Numbered from the stretch's first letter, positions 35,617 through 47,525 are shown. The stretch is DNA of 64,000 nt from Magicicada septendecula (GCA_034769895.1 CM068367.1:90544399-90608398); one strand, 5' to 3'. Notes: a model not told the origin generated them from the letters alone. Numbers and translations: made by a program.

Positions 35617-36855
35617 TTACCCATGGTCAATTATTACATCTGCACTTGTCGTTTGGATCACTCTGGTGTGCAGAACTGTTTCCGTCCTTGTGATATAGGT
35701 CTCTGCTGCCTTGTACAGCAATTCTTCTAATACTACATGTTCATTAGTATCCATGCCTACATCAATCACTTTACCATTTCGTTTATTGAACAGATATTTC
35801 AATGGTACATTCATTATTGATGATTTCACTGACATTTTATTATACCTTTCTATTTTTGGTATATTCCATTTAAATATAGATTTTCTTAAGTTTTCACTCA
35901 CTGGTTTGTTGTGAGCCCCTTCTAGAATTTCTTTTAAAGTTCTCCTACAATCCTTAAAATTCATTATTTCAGTATGGTCAGTAACTGGTAGATTAAGCAC
36001 ATTAATTAGTCAATTCTTCATCATCTCCAATTCTTCCTGTGTTTTTATTATTTCTTTCTTACATATTTTTCCTATTATCTTGGTCTTCTTTTCCAGGTGC
36101 TTAATATCCTCTTGGTTTCTGTTCTGTTTATTCTCAGATAGTAAAACTCTCTTGTCCTCTTTATTTCCTATTTTTTCATTGATACTTTCAGAAGCATTCT
36201 CTAATGTTGCAGTCAATTGTTTAAAACCACTATCTAACGTTTCATTGAGTTGATCTAGTTTTTCATTTATCAGTTTACTCTCCTCCTTAATTTGTCTTAA
36301 ATTCTCATTAGTGTTCTCGTTTTGTTTCCTAAAATTTTTAATAGTTTCTTCTTTATTCCTATCAAATTTTTCATTCATTTGTTTTAAACTCTCATCATTC
36401 CTGTCAAATTTCTCATTTATTTTTTCCTCCATTTTGTCAATTTTTTTGTTCATTTGTCTATTATATTCGTTAATATTGTCTATCTTCTCATTTGTTTGCT
36501 TATTATCTTCTTTAATGCTATCAATTGTTTCATTTGTTTGTTTGTTTTGTTCCTCCATTTGTTTTAATAAGTTTTGACTCAAAATTTCATTTTGTTTCTT
36601 TGAGTTTTCAGTGATTTCTTCCTTCATCTGTTTAAAATATTCACTATTGGCTTCAAATTTTCTGTTAATTTCTTCCTTCTGTTTCCTAGAATCTTTCTTA
36701 ATTAATTCCCATAGTTTTTGTAAATCCAGACCTCCTCTGGCTTCCTCTCCTCCCATCGTTTCTATTTCCTCAACTGATGTTACCTCTTTCTCTTCCATCC
36801 TGGCTTCTTTCTCGGCCTCCTTCATCCGTTTCTTTGATATCGCCCTCCTTTGCAT
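35617..36855 (-). pseudogene. gag-like coiled-coil protein with one in-frame stop
   Basis: About 413 codons from the ATG at 36855, broken by a single TGA at 36010-36012; the frame continues unchanged to 35617. The N-terminus (MQRRAISKKRMKEAEKEARM) is basic and charged. Residues ~50-270 are a long coiled coil of degenerate 11-14-residue repeats rich in Lys, Glu, Asn and Gln (KQMNEKFDRN, KQTNEKIDNI). The part after the stop (FKDCRRTLKEILEGAHNKPV, FKWNIPKIERYNKMS) is globular. This layout is known in gag proteins of some insect Ty3/gypsy-like elements. No zinc knuckle is seen. It would form the particle shell if intact; the stop may be a disabling mutation. Confidence 0.65.
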
Positions 36856-36956
36856 CCTTATTACTTTTCAGAACCTATAGCAGTTGCCAGCTAAAAATTA
36901 GGAAATTAATTCACTAATTTTTATTTCTTCACCTATTATTTCCCTAATTTAAGCCT

Positions 36957-36974
36957 CACTAGTTGGTGCGCCAA
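36957..36974 (-). other. Primer-binding-site candidate
   Basis: Minus strand, two bases after the LTR end: TGGCGCACCAACTAG. TGG-initiated sites pair with a tRNA 3' CCA; the tRNA was not identified. Confidence 0.6.
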
Positions 36975-36976
36975 TT

Positions 36977-38951
36977 TGTAATTAAACGTTTACTTTCTAA
37001 TTAATAATGTTAATATGTAATAAAAACTGTGTTGTTTAATAAAAACTTTTGCTCTAGGTGTATCTGTTTTTGTCAGTTGATACTATTGGTTGAGTGTTTG
37101 TTCCTCGTATATGTGTTAAGTCTATTTAATTATAATTTCATTTTATGGGTGAATCTTCTTTATCGGTTAATTCTAGAATTAACTGAAGAGAATTCTTCAG
37201 TTCGTCTGCTTCAATATTTGAATGTAGCGGTTATACCGTCCCAAAACAATTTCTTAATGAATACATTCGATTCCATCTCAAACGTATTCGTTGAGGTTAA
37301 TTTCGGTTTCATAATTTTTGTTATTTTTACAACTCGCAGACGTCTTCTTGATCTTCGTGCGTATAGAACGAATCCTAATTATACTTTACATTCAAGAAAT
37401 AAAACACATGGAAATGATATTGGTAATAATAATGTTTAATCTTTAAAATTTTTATTCAAGTTTAGTAAAAATTGTTATTTCGATATTAACATTAGCAATG
37501 ATCGATTCTTATCTCAGGGTTATTTGTCAAATGAATTAAGTATATAAAAGTGAATTCTTTTGGCTGCTACGCAAGGTTCAATTAATTAATAAAAAACAAA
37601 TAAAGAGTACATTACAATGGAAATAGATTAATACTTATTATCTAACATAATATTATAAATAACTTATAAGGGTTTAAACAGTATGGCCGGTAATATTTCA
37701 TTTCGTTATGTGCGCAATGCATGCTGGTTGTTGAGTGACGTCATAATTATGGCCGACGATTGACCAGCTAGTTAGTGTAAATTGGTTCCCAATGTATATT
37801 AATAAAATATTGTCACTTAGTGTTCACAATTTCTTATATTATGTTCTTTTTTTCTTTTATAAAATGTTTTATCAGTTACTAATGTGGTGTGAGTTGTTGG
37901 TGTTGCTGGTGATTATTCGTATTTGGATTACAAGAATTGGTTGGTTAAATTTTTGTAGAATACATACAGTTCCTTAGTTAATTTTAATTTAGGCTTCTTT
38001 CTTGTTAATCACTTTATATTTTCGTTAACTTCACTGGTAGTCATTCATGTTGGGTAAGATTTATTGCCATTTTATATATTGCCTTCAAATTACCTTTTTA
38101 TCATAACACAATAATATTTAATACAATTTAGAAGTGGTTAATCCAAATAAAATTATAAGTCATTTGATACCAAACATGGCCTGGTTTGGTCATGTAAAAA
38201 CTAGTATCTTGTGGATTTTACATTTATCTTACTAAACAATTTAGAATTATGGATGACAGTTGACTATGACCCTTTGATACAATATTAATTAATTTGATCT
38301 GCTAGTAACAAGAACTTTTTATAATGTAAAACAAAACTCTTAACTATACTCCTTATCTTAATAATTATAACTTACTACATTTAACTGGTTACACACTGCT
38401 AAACAATTGTATGTGTGTTATTTTCTAAATCACTAGTGTCAATTATGATTGACTGAACATCACTTCTTAATACTAAATAACACCACACCTTTCAACTATA
38501 GTCTGTGTGATTATTATTATGCCACTTTTTATGTGTTTGTTTTCACTTATGTCACTATAGGGTTTTGTGCCCCTTTGGTCACCTTATTTTACAAAAAGAA
38601 AGATTTTTATTGGCCTATTTAGTCCTATAGGTAATACACATTTTATGCTATGAAGTGGCTGTACTCTTTATTTTTTGGTTATTGTTTGTTTATTTAATGC
38701 TTGTTTACAGCTTTAATTTTTACTGATTTACTGCCCTATCTAACTGGGTAATGTCTGGTTATTATTTGTTAGTCATAGTCAGGTCAATGGTTGGTGTTGT
38801 TGAGTTAATATTGGTCCATTTATTATCTTTAATTTTGGGGTTTTCGGTTTATTAGCTGGTGATCATAATGCTTGGTTCTATTCCTGAATGAGTTTTCACA
38901 GTTTACTATTTATAATTAGTCATACAGTTTTAATTAGTCTGTTTCGTTACA
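36977..38951 (-). repeat. LTR at the element's 5' side
   Basis: 1975 bp; shares ends and body with 32165-34372 but lacks an internal block of about 235 bp and has a few small insertions near the right end (for example around 38870 and 38935). Open frames over either LTR are not conserved between the two and are not coding. Confidence 0.85.
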
Positions 38952-39101
38952 AGGTTTATATCTGGAAAATGAGGAATATTATATAGAATCAAAACTTGGA
39001 TTTTGTTGTCCATGACATGTCCGTTACTTAACTAAATATAATTATTTCACTACCGACTCGGAACACAAAGTTTTAAGGGTAAACACGTAAGTTTTACCTT
39101 A

Positions 39102-39146
39102 CAGCCTTAACCAGTTTTCGCTTTTAAAAAGCTTCTTCAGAGGCTG
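39102..39146 (-). ncRNA. Hammerhead ribozyme motif, 39 kb PLE end
   Basis: Minus strand: stem I CAGCCT pairs perfectly with AGGCTG; core CTGAAGA (N7 = A), extra A, stem II GCTTTT with AAAAGC, GAAA, and stem III AACTGGTT (three pairs plus a central T-G), cleavage expected after TTA. Spacing and order are complete. Confidence 0.7.
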
Positions 39147-39189
39147 CTGCTGGGAGCACTGTCCGTTTTGTTGTTGGCGACGGTACCCA

Positions 39190-39640
39190 TCGAGTTTTGA
39201 AAGATCGATATTGTGTGTGTGTGGGGTGTGATATGTCGAATAATGCGTGCGATTTGAATTGTCTCTGTTCGTTTAGGATGTCGTTTTTATGTGTTTTCGT
39301 GTGTTTGTATATTTCCAGGTGTCTAGAGTGTCTAGTTTTCGGCCTTTTGTGTGTACGTGTAGAATGTCCATGTTATTGTCGATGTTTTTGTATGTGTGGT
39401 TTGCTTCAATAAGGTGGTTTGCAAAGGTGGATTCTGTAGTGGAGTGTAGTGCCTTAGTGTGTTCAATGTATCTTTGTTTGAAGCTACGTCCTGTCTGGCC
39501 TATGTAGAATTTGTTGCAATCTGAGCAATTTAGTTTGTAAACAGCAGGTAGATCGAATTTGTTTTGTGCGTGTGTTTTGATAGTGTGAGTTCTGTTTTGT
39601 TAGTAGTTTTGTATGCGATTCTGTATCCTGCTTTTGTATG
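39190..39640 (-). pseudogene. PLE GIY-YIG endonuclease fragment
   Basis: Minus-strand translation gives AVYKLNCSDCNKFYIGQTGR, the GIY-YIG core with two Cys of the PLE-type CxxC, then FKQRYIEHTKAL (catalytic Arg and His), STFANHLIEANHTYKNID and LHVHTKGRKLDTLDTWKYT. The RT is absent and the fragment begins near 39640. The upstream frame (TIKTHAQNKFDLP) is joined with a frameshift. It ends about 50 bp before the hammerhead, as in other PLEs. Its sequence is distinct from the three other PLE families here. Confidence 0.82.
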
Positions 39641-39649
39641 TATTAAAAT

Positions 39650-41265
39650 AACGCTTGTAAAGTAACTGTATTAATAATTGTAAGGGATGAATTAAATATC
39701 TCATTTGCCCTGAGAAAAATGGGGAGTCTAACCTTCAATCTAGTCTTAACCCTCCCCGTCACTGTTCAAAAGAATAGTGCAAAAACTTTGGACTGCGTAT
39801 ACAAAAGTCTATGCCTGGAACATCAAGGATTTCTACAAAACAAGTTGCCCAAGACATATACACAACAACAGCCTGTCGCAAAATGGAGGGATGACTTGTT
39901 TAAATTCTGTGTGACACGATGACTTGGGAAAAATAATTTCAGAACAGTTGAGGAAACATTCGCTCAGCAGTGGCAGATACAAACTAATGATAATCTCATA
40001 TTATGTTTTGTTTAAATATAAACAAAAAAATGTAGGTTCTCTTACCATTGATCCTCTTTATCAACTCACTAATACATGTATAGCAAAACTGAAAGTTAAG
40101 GGCATGTAAATGTGCGAAACGATTATGGTCAGAGGTGAAAGGCGATGTGGAGGGAGTTGCTATGAAATGTGAGAAGAGAATTGTTGTTATCAGTGACAGT
40201 GCAGCCAACCTATGAATATCGTTTCTAATGGTAACAAAAGCTTACGACTGTCAAGGTTTGTTTGTAAATATGTCACCACGAATCTCTATCTGTGTGTGTG
40301 CCTAGTCACACAGGTGGCTTAAAAAAAGAATTATTAGTTTATTGTTTCTGAAGTAAATCAAATAATAATAATATTATAATTGTATTACTATACAAATCAA
40401 GCAAATGATATATACTGTTCACACGTATCGGAATTTGTTGCTGTTACATATCAGAATGTTTTATAAACACATCCCAGTGTTGTTTGGTTCTGTCATTTGT
40501 ACTGCTGAGACGTAAAAAAACTACAGCCTTTCTGACTGTTCTTATCGCAATGGAATTTGCAAACTGTACACTTCCACTCCTTAATGACACTTGACTATCT
40601 CTACAGTTTATCATTACATAAAGGAACGTGTTCTTCATATTAATTTAATTGCAGGAATCTTTTTAATCCTGGACAACAAAAAACTGTTTATTATTACTTC
40701 CCAAGCTTGACTATGAATAACTTTCCTGTCTTTGCTAGTTGAAGGAGAAGTATCCATTTTAACAAATCTTGTTACTGGATGATAACACAAATAATACGTA
40801 ATTAGAGAATAAAAACTACCAATACAAATTAACTAAAAAATTAAATAACTAATAAAAATGAGTGACTGTAAAACAACGATACAATTAATAATAAATTGAG
40901 ATAATAATAACAAATGCAAGACTGAGATAGCACGTCACACATTAAGTAACAATGTACGGGTAACTAAAACATCACATGCAAGTTGGCAACACCTTTACTT
41001 GTATAGCAGCTGATTCTCCATTACCCTCCCGCCATTCACAATTTCAAAGTGGACTCGTCCATCCATAAATTGGTTTCTGCGCATATGTCCTTAACTTTCA
41101 GTTTTACTGTATGTATTAGTGATATGTATACATCAAGCTACTAATATAGCCTACAAATCGTTCCAATAGATAACTTGGTTACTCTCTGCTAGCTGGGAAA
41201 TAAAGTGACAAAAAGTAGGCAATACAAGAAGACCAACAAAAATAGAACAGAACTGTTGAATCAAT
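39650..41265. other. No recognisable gene
   Basis: AT-rich DNA; frames at 39719-39922, 39924-40109 and 39996-40208 (minus) carry no motif. Confidence 0.5.
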
Positions 41266-41319
41266 CAAATATATTGCAACTCACTGTCTGCGGCTTTTTG
41301 AAACAACGTCTTCACTATA

Positions 41320-41361
41320 AAGTTGACATGTTTCAGGACACTTGTCCCATCCTCAGAACTT
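41320..41361 (-). ncRNA. Hammerhead ribozyme motif, PLE2 3' end
   Basis: Minus strand: stem I AAGTT/AACTT (five perfect pairs), CTGAGGA, extra T, stem II GGGACA with TGTCCT, GAAA, self-complementary stem III ACATGT, cleavage expected after GTC. This is the best-formed PLE motif in the window. It lies about 150 bp after the ORF stop. Confidence 0.78.
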
Positions 41362-41512
41362 AAAATATTCGTGTATCATTCAAACACGAATACAACACGA
41401 ATACTGTTCGTGTTGATACAGTTGTCAAATAATTAAAATCCAATACAAATGTTTAAAAACGAGCACCACGGTTAAACGATGTACATCGTACGGTGACTGA
41501 CCGCGCACTGAA

Positions 41513-43947
41513 CTACGTCTGGCTCCCACCACAACAATAACGCATGGCAGTGTCGTACAATACATTCGACTTGAAAAGCAGTTGATCATTTAAAACACGC
41601 GGCTTGGTATCAGTATTATTATACGCTTTATAAATTTTGTACTCTTCAAGGGCGTTCATATATCGCCATTTCTTACATATGTGAATACGTATCAAGTTAG
41701 TTTTAAAATTAGTGTAATTATGATTCTCGGAAATGAGGTGTTCTGCAAATTTTGACTTGATATTGTCCAAGCTGTGAAGGTGTGTAGGCGACCTATGTTC
41801 TGTAAATCTTTTTAAAAAACCATGACCTGTCTGGCCCACATAAAAGGCGTCACAATCGTCACATATCAATTTGTAAACTCCAGTTTTGTGTTCAAGGCTG
41901 GTAGTTCTGCAGACACGAAGATTACTCATAATATTATTAGTGGTTTTGTAAGTGACCTTTATATTGCTGTTTTTATTAAAAATTGACCCAAAAATCTTAG
42001 GCACAAGGTGTGTGTACGGTGTTGCAATGTATTTGCGTGTTGTATTCTCGCGAGTTTTATGTCTGTTAATGTTTCTATGCTTTTTCTTATGTTTTCGAAG
42101 GATGTTGTTCACCATATCGACATCATAACCATTAGTAAGTGCAATGTATTTAATGGTGTCTAATTCCTCATGGTATTCTTTATCACCGAGGGGCAAAGAT
42201 AAAAGTCTATAAATCATACTATGGAAGGCAGCCAATTTCTGGGATATAGGATGAAAGGACTTAGCATGTATTACGATATCAGTCGTTGTGGGTTTTCTAT
42301 AGATGTTAAATTGTAGTTTTTTATTTATGTCCTTGGCAACAGTTAAATCCAGAAAATTCAGTTTACCATTGTCTTCACTTTCAAGTGTGAACCGCATACT
42401 GCCATTGATATTATTCAAATAACTATGTAAACTATCAATTTGCCTTTGTATATTAAAAAGGTGTCATCAACATACCTGCTGTAAAATATTATATTATTCT
42501 TGTGTCTGTTATTAGTGAAAATGAATGAATTTTCGAAATTATTTAGGTATATATCCGCAAGAAGGCCTGAAAGCGGAGAACCCATTGCTAACCCATCTTG
42601 TTGGCTGAAAAATTGATTGTTGTGGGTAAAATAGTTTTGATCAAGGACCAACTCAAAAATATACATCAATTCATTTATACTATCAATATCTAGTTTATTA
42701 GTATTAATAAGGTTAATCTTAAGTATACGCAGGGTCTCAGCTACTGGTATATTCGTATATAAGTTTACAATATCAAATGAAACAAATGTGTAAGACGGTT
42801 CAACTATTAAGTTTTTAATCTTATTCACAAAGTCAGCACTATTAATTAAACTATGATCATTAATTATTTGTATATTGTGCTTTATTATGTTGACTAGTTT
42901 TTTAGCTGTTTTATACCCCGGAGCAGTGGTGAAATTTACTAATGGTCTCAAGAGGATACCATCCTTGTGGAGTTTGGGTAATCCCGTCAAAACGGGTGCT
43001 TTTGAATTTATAGGTTTCAAAGATCTTCTTGTTTGCTCATCAAACAAATGCGTGGATCTGTTTATACACTGATTTAATCGTTTTACATAATTTTCAGTTG
43101 GGTCAGAATTCAGTATATTAATGTTGTTGTTAACAATAAAATTTTGTATCTTATTGTCATAATCTTCTCTATCCATAATAACCACAGTGTTACCTTTGTC
43201 AGCTTTAGTGACAAGGGCTTTATTGTCAGATAATTTTTGTTTTAATCCTATTAAAATTTTCCATTCTTTATTATAATTAATATTTGTTAAAGGAATAGAG
43301 GAATGAACATTATTATACCGATTTTTAATGATTTTATTGAATTTTTCGTTTATTAAGAATCGTGTCTCGTCTCGATCTTTTTCGGCAACCATTGATTAAA
43401 CGACAGTCTCTGCATTGATAATTTCAGCAATGATGTGCTTATGATTGAAACTCGATTTGTGTATGGGAAGATTATATTTCAAACCTTTGCTCAATAAATC
43501 AGTTTCATCAGTATTTAAAACAAGGGAAGTTAAATTCTGCAATCGCGTATAAAATTTGTGTTTACACTTGATATTGCTGGATGTCGGTAACTGACTATTT
43601 AATAACCTTTGGAGTTTATCCGATTGCTTTATACGCATTTGATAAACTACTCGTCTAACGTCATTGTTTATAAAACCCAGATAATGATTCAGTACGGCTG
43701 GATGCGTGCTATCTAATAATCGTAAATGTAATTTGTATAATGTGTAATTTAGATTTGACTTTTTAATATATAGAGACTTAATTTCTTCTTTAACTCTGTA
43801 AATTTCTGCATGTTTTTTGGTTTTTGATTCAGGAATAGACGAACCTTTAAGTCTTATGATAGCACAATTCGGTATAACATTGTTCTTCAAACAAGATTTG
43901 TTGAACTTAATGTGTAAAATAGTTTTGTGTAGTTGGACTTTTAACAT
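41513..43947 (-). pseudogene. PLE2 reverse transcriptase-endonuclease, two lesions
   Basis: About 811 codons on the minus strand. N-terminal domain ~1-250 includes CKHKFYTRLQNLTSLVLN; an in-frame TAA lies at 43396-43398, after which the frame continues. RT region: VTKADKGNTVVIMDREDYD (RT0), LPKLHKDGILLRPLVNF (fingers), FVSFDIVNLYTNIP (motif A, catalytic Asp), QDGLAMGSPLSGLLADIY (motif B), YSRYVDDTFLIY (motif C with the Asp pair), LNFLDLTV (motif D). A one-base frameshift falls near 42440, just after motif C. Endonuclease ~650-770: TGVYKLICDDCDAFYVGQTG (GIY-YIG), RFTEH, FAEHLISENHNY and ALEEYKIYKAYN carry the expected Tyr, Arg, His, Glu and Asn. In an intact element the protein would nick DNA and prime reverse transcription in the nucleus. 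Only two lesions suggest relatively recent loss. Confidence 0.9.
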
Positions 43948-43989
43948 TTTGAAATTTTCGTACTAAGTTTGCATGACTTGCAGTATTCA

Positions 43990-44190
43990 TGTTTAAAAGG
44001 AATAAATCCCAATTTTAGTACCAAGCCACGTGTTGTTCAATCAAATATATTGCAACTCACCGTCTGCGCTTTTTGAAACATCTTATAGTGAAGACGTTGT
44101 TTCAAAAAGCCGCAGACGGTGAGTTGCAATATATTTGATTGAACAACACGTGGCTTGGTACTAAAATTGGGATTTATTCCTTTTAAACAA
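43990..44190. repeat. Perfect palindrome at the PLE2 5' end
   Basis: Arms of about 95 bp (43990-44083 and 44085-44190): gtttaaaaggaataaatccc at the left is mirrored by gggatttattccttttaaac at the right. It includes the subterminal repeat. The right arm carries on (ttatagtgaagacgttgttt) into sequence found at 41296-41315, i.e. the 3' end of the same element inverted. Confidence 0.92.
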
Positions 44191-44884
44191 GAACTGTTGA
44201 GTTTTATTCCAAACAGTAAAATTTAATATCTATTGCTGATTTTGAAACAAGAATTTTTAAATTTATGACGTATGGAATATACGATTTAGTGGGAGCTTGG
44301 GCTGGACAAAAAAACACTAGAAAGAAGACTGGCATTTAAATTGTGATGTTATGGGAAATTGTTAAGAAGGGCATGGACTGACAATGTAAATTATGGAGAA
44401 AAAATTACTGGATAAACATCAGTAAGAGGACAGGTATGTAAACTGTAAGCTGCTGAAGAAAGGAAACTATTGGAATACATGAAGCAAGCATGGAAATGGA
44501 ATTGATATAGACAAGCATGAAGAAGGGAAGAAATTAAAAGACAATAGATTAAATTGCTGCCCACCTGGTTAAAATCAGGAGAGGAATAAGAGAAAATTCC
44601 TTCCATCTTCCAATGAATACACACAAGCTATTTTTTGTTTGTTAACAGAATTCCTTTATTAATATTTGTATCTATCTCAGGGTCCAACATATCTGTGACC
44701 CGCATAAAAACACATTTCTTGTTTTCTAGAAAACTTCAACTCCCAGGCTAACTTTTTTACTTCTCCTTTTCTACTCATTCAGGATCTGTACTGGACATGT
44801 GATGTTTCAATTAACTGATTACTATATATGTTACTACCTTTAATTTAGTTTTCTTTGTAGAATCCAATGCATATAACTCAATGC
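44191..44884. other. No recognisable gene
   Basis: AT-rich. A minus-strand 77-codon frame at 44391-44624 shows no motif. Confidence 0.5.
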
Positions 44885-45260
44885 ACTTCTCTTTTCTTTC
44901 CCTTATCCTATTCTTAAATCTATTTCTCTTTAAATGTCATATCCTATTCTATATACATTTCCATTTTATTTCCCTTATCCTATTCTTACATCTGATTCTC
45001 TTTTATTTCCCTTATATTATTCTTATATCCGTTTCTGTTATATTTTCTTTATCCTACTCTTATACCCAATTCTCTTTTATTTCCCTTATCCTATTCTTAT
45101 ATCCGTTACTTTTTTTATTTCCCTTATCCTATTCTTACATCTGTCTCTCTTTTATTTCCCTTATCCTATTCTTATATTCATTTCTATGTTATTTCCCTTA
45201 TCCTACTCTTATATCCGATTCTCTTTTATTTCTCTTATCCTATTCTTATATCTTATTGAC
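44885..45260. repeat. 37 bp minisatellite
   Basis: About ten copies of a 37 bp unit built on ttttatttcccttatcctat and ttcttatatcc; cccttat recurs at 44972, 45009, 45046 and 45083. Because 37 is not a multiple of 3, all frames cycle through similar Leu/Phe/Ile/Tyr-rich peptides; the long plus-strand frames (157 and 147 codons) are artefacts. Confidence 0.95.
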
Positions 45261-45264
45261 TTTC

Positions 45265-45467
45265 AATTTTTGCCAAAATATTTTACTTTGTTATTTTATC
45301 TTTTTAATGTCAGTTACAATTTTTTACAAGATTTCTGTTTCATCTGTTTATTAAAAAATTGTACCATCTTAAATTAATCAGTTATCAACACTACACACAG
45401 GAGGCTCGCATTAGCAATAAAGTGAGTTAAAATATAACATAGTAGCCTATTAATACAAGTACGATGT
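45265..45467. other. No recognisable feature
   Basis: Short AT-rich stretch between minisatellite and LTR. Confidence 0.5.
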
Positions 45468-45951
45468 TGTTACAACATTACAGAATATTCTGTGTTTCTC
45501 GGCTATTCTAGTGGAACCAGCTGTAATGTTGTGTGCATACATGATTCTTAACAGGTGTTAACGAGATTATTCCAGACTCACAGGTCCATGTGCGCTGTGT
45601 TCAAGGTCACAAGCAATTACGCTCTAATGTGTACGCGTAATATGGATTATTCTGGAATATCACTGGGGTATATGGGCATTCTGCGGTGCTTGGTTCAGTT
45701 GAAGTGGTGATTTATTCCAGTGCGGTTCGAAGTATTGTGGCAAAGTGTTGTGTGTTTATAATTGTGTGAGACTCTATTATTTGACATTATTATTGCGCGT
45801 GAACAATTTTTATTTGATTTTTTATAAGAGACTATCTTGTTGATTAGACATTTTTTAATGTGATAATTAAAGCTGGTGATTAGTGACTTAATTGGTGTCT
45901 TGTATTTTGTTTTCCACTGTACCATATGATGATCAGTAGACTGTCGTAACA
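45468..45951 (+). repeat. Probable solo LTR, copy 2
   Basis: 484 bp, begins TGTTACAACATTACAG and ends ctGTCGTAACA, with inverted termini. Homologous to 19125-19559 throughout (ttctcggctattctagtgga, gtgttaacgagattattcca). Where copy 1 has TATAAATA, this copy has gtatatgggc, so the TATA is lost. It has about 50 extra bases near 45730. No clean target duplication is seen. Confidence 0.7.
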
Positions 45952-47090
45952 ATATGGATTTAACTGTTTGTTCATACCTGTTTTTTGTTTTTTATTAATG
46001 GCGAACAGAGACAACAGCACACGTAAATAGGATCTTATCAAATTATAAATATTTTACTAACTATTTCTGACGCATATTTACAATGTCAACGGAATTATTG
46101 CTTCTAAGCTATGCAGAATCACTTAAATGTACTATTAATTGACTATTAAAAATGAGGTTATGGAACCAATTTCTTTCAAAAAAATTGAATGAAGAACAAG
46201 AGTTCATTATAAAAATTTTTCTTAATACAAAACATTGCAATCATTGTATGAAAGGCATCCAAAGTGGATGCCCTATCATAGAATGGGAAATATTTGTTGG
46301 TATTAAACAACAACATGCATTGTTCTGAATACTGAATATCACAAACGCTTACAAATGAGAAATTATGACTTTGATATCTATAAAGGCATTAAAGTGAAAC
46401 TAAATCTTTTTAAAAAATTCACACGCATATTTGAGAATGCACGCACGTGTGCTTGTACACACGCACACACAATAGGTTGTACAATTTATTAACATGGACA
46501 TGTTGAGGTTACAATTTATTAGCATGCTTACCAGCTTATATACATTTAAATTACTTGAGTATCATATATTATATCATGAACAAACACTTTCCCTGCAGCA
46601 CAACAAAGTGTTATTGATTTGGCACTGTGCACACTCCAAAAAGAGGTGGAGTGGTCATGCAATACACAAATGTTATGCAGCAGCACGCTCGAATTAAGTT
46701 TTGGGTCACAATTTATTAATAGTTTCTTTTTAAATATGCATTTACTTTTTTTTTAAGAAATACAAGTGCGTATATACTTTACAAATATACTATTGGGCAC
46801 CCTCAAATATGAATTTGTACTATTAGATTTTTTTATAATTTCAAATCTGTAAAGAATTAAAATCTCTTTAAATTACATTAAACAAAGCTGCTAACATTGG
46901 TAAAGCTCCTATTAAAGGCAGATTCCATCGGGTTTTAATTTTTATTTACTTTCAATACCGTACGTAAAAATCTTGGATCGTCTTTGGAAAATACGTAAAC
47001 CAGAGAGACAAGCAGACACACTACAATTGCTACAGTGTCAATGTTGATTCTGTTCAGTACTCAAGCAGCGAAGGAGAAATAACTTCATTT
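45952..47090. other. No recognisable gene
   Basis: AT-rich DNA leading to the satellite; short CA-rich patches at 46436-46472. The join with the array is near 47090. Confidence 0.5.
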
Positions 47091-47210
47091 TGATGAAGAT
47101 CAGTTAAGGGAAGGGGTAGTTTACCTGCAACATTTTATGTTTTAACAACGGTAATTTTTTCTATGACGAATGATAACTGAAACACAGAACGATGACATTC
47201 AAACAGAAAT
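47091..47210 (+). repeat. 162 bp satellite, partial monomer
   Basis: One incomplete type 2 monomer (gatgaagatcagttaaggga, ttttttctatgacgaatgat) at the array edge, before orientation flips. Confidence 0.85.
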
Positions 47211-47525
47211 CAAAATATCGGTATGAAGAACCATACATGACTTCCATGTTCTAAGATTTATATTTAAAATCATATTCGAAATGAACTATTCCCATAGAAA
47301 CTACTTATTTCTATAGCTTCAGCCTTAACCACAGTACTGTGGTCACTAACGTATACCAACTCACGTTTTCGCACTCAATTTTCACTGATCATGGCAGTCG
47401 ATGGCACTGCCGAAATGTCTGGTTTTGCAGAAAACATTGGACTACGGCTAAACAGCCCGGGAAGGAGTTTTAACAAAAAACTACTTCTTTGTTGCCGATA
47501 ACGTAGTACACATAAAAAATTCTCC
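47211..47525 (+). repeat. Hammerhead unit, copy 3 (inverted)
   Basis: The whole ~300 bp unit in the opposite orientation to all others; its hammerhead is on the plus strand. Confidence 0.88.
47382..47423 (+). ncRNA. Hammerhead-like motif, unit copy 3 (mutated)
   Basis: CTGATCA instead of CTGATGA (the essential G8 position is C), stem II GGCAGT with ACTGCC, GAAA, TGTC. The core change should abolish cleavage. Confidence 0.5.

Larger units (their letters stand above)
32165..38951 (-). mobile_element. LTR retrotransposon, non-autonomous, long LTRs
   Basis: Two direct repeats, 32165-34372 and 36977-38951, bound a 2.6 kb interior. Read on the minus strand the LTRs begin TGTAACGAAACAG and end TTTAATTACA, an inverted TGTAA/TTACA. 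A primer-site candidate follows the 5' LTR and a purine tract precedes the 3' LTR. The interior has a gag-like gene but no protease, RT, RNase H or integrase, so it would need enzymes from a relative. LTRs about 2 kb long with so short an interior are unusual. Confidence 0.85.
41266..44083 (-). mobile_element. Penelope-like element, nearly full length (PLE2)
   Basis: Minus-strand PLE. The 3' end (41266-41340) and the 5' end (44034-44083) share a short direct repeat (tcaatcaaatatattgcaac then tcactgtctgcggctttttg / tcaccgtctgcgctttttg), the PLE-style pLTR remnant. Between them are an 811-codon ORF with two breaks and a hammerhead. The 5' end runs into a ~95 bp-arm palindrome. Confidence 0.9.

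Noticed and set aside
34316-36880. Several plus-strand frames with hydrophobic stretches (for example 36311-36577, 36611-36880)
   Set aside because: They are antisense to the Lys/Glu-rich gag-like gene; antisense of AAA/GAA codons gives TTT/TTC.
44881-45377. 157- and 147-codon plus-strand frames rich in Leu, Phe and Tyr, resembling membrane proteins
   Set aside because: They translate a 37 bp minisatellite; all frames look alike and hydrophobicity follows from the TTT/CTT/ATT-rich unit.
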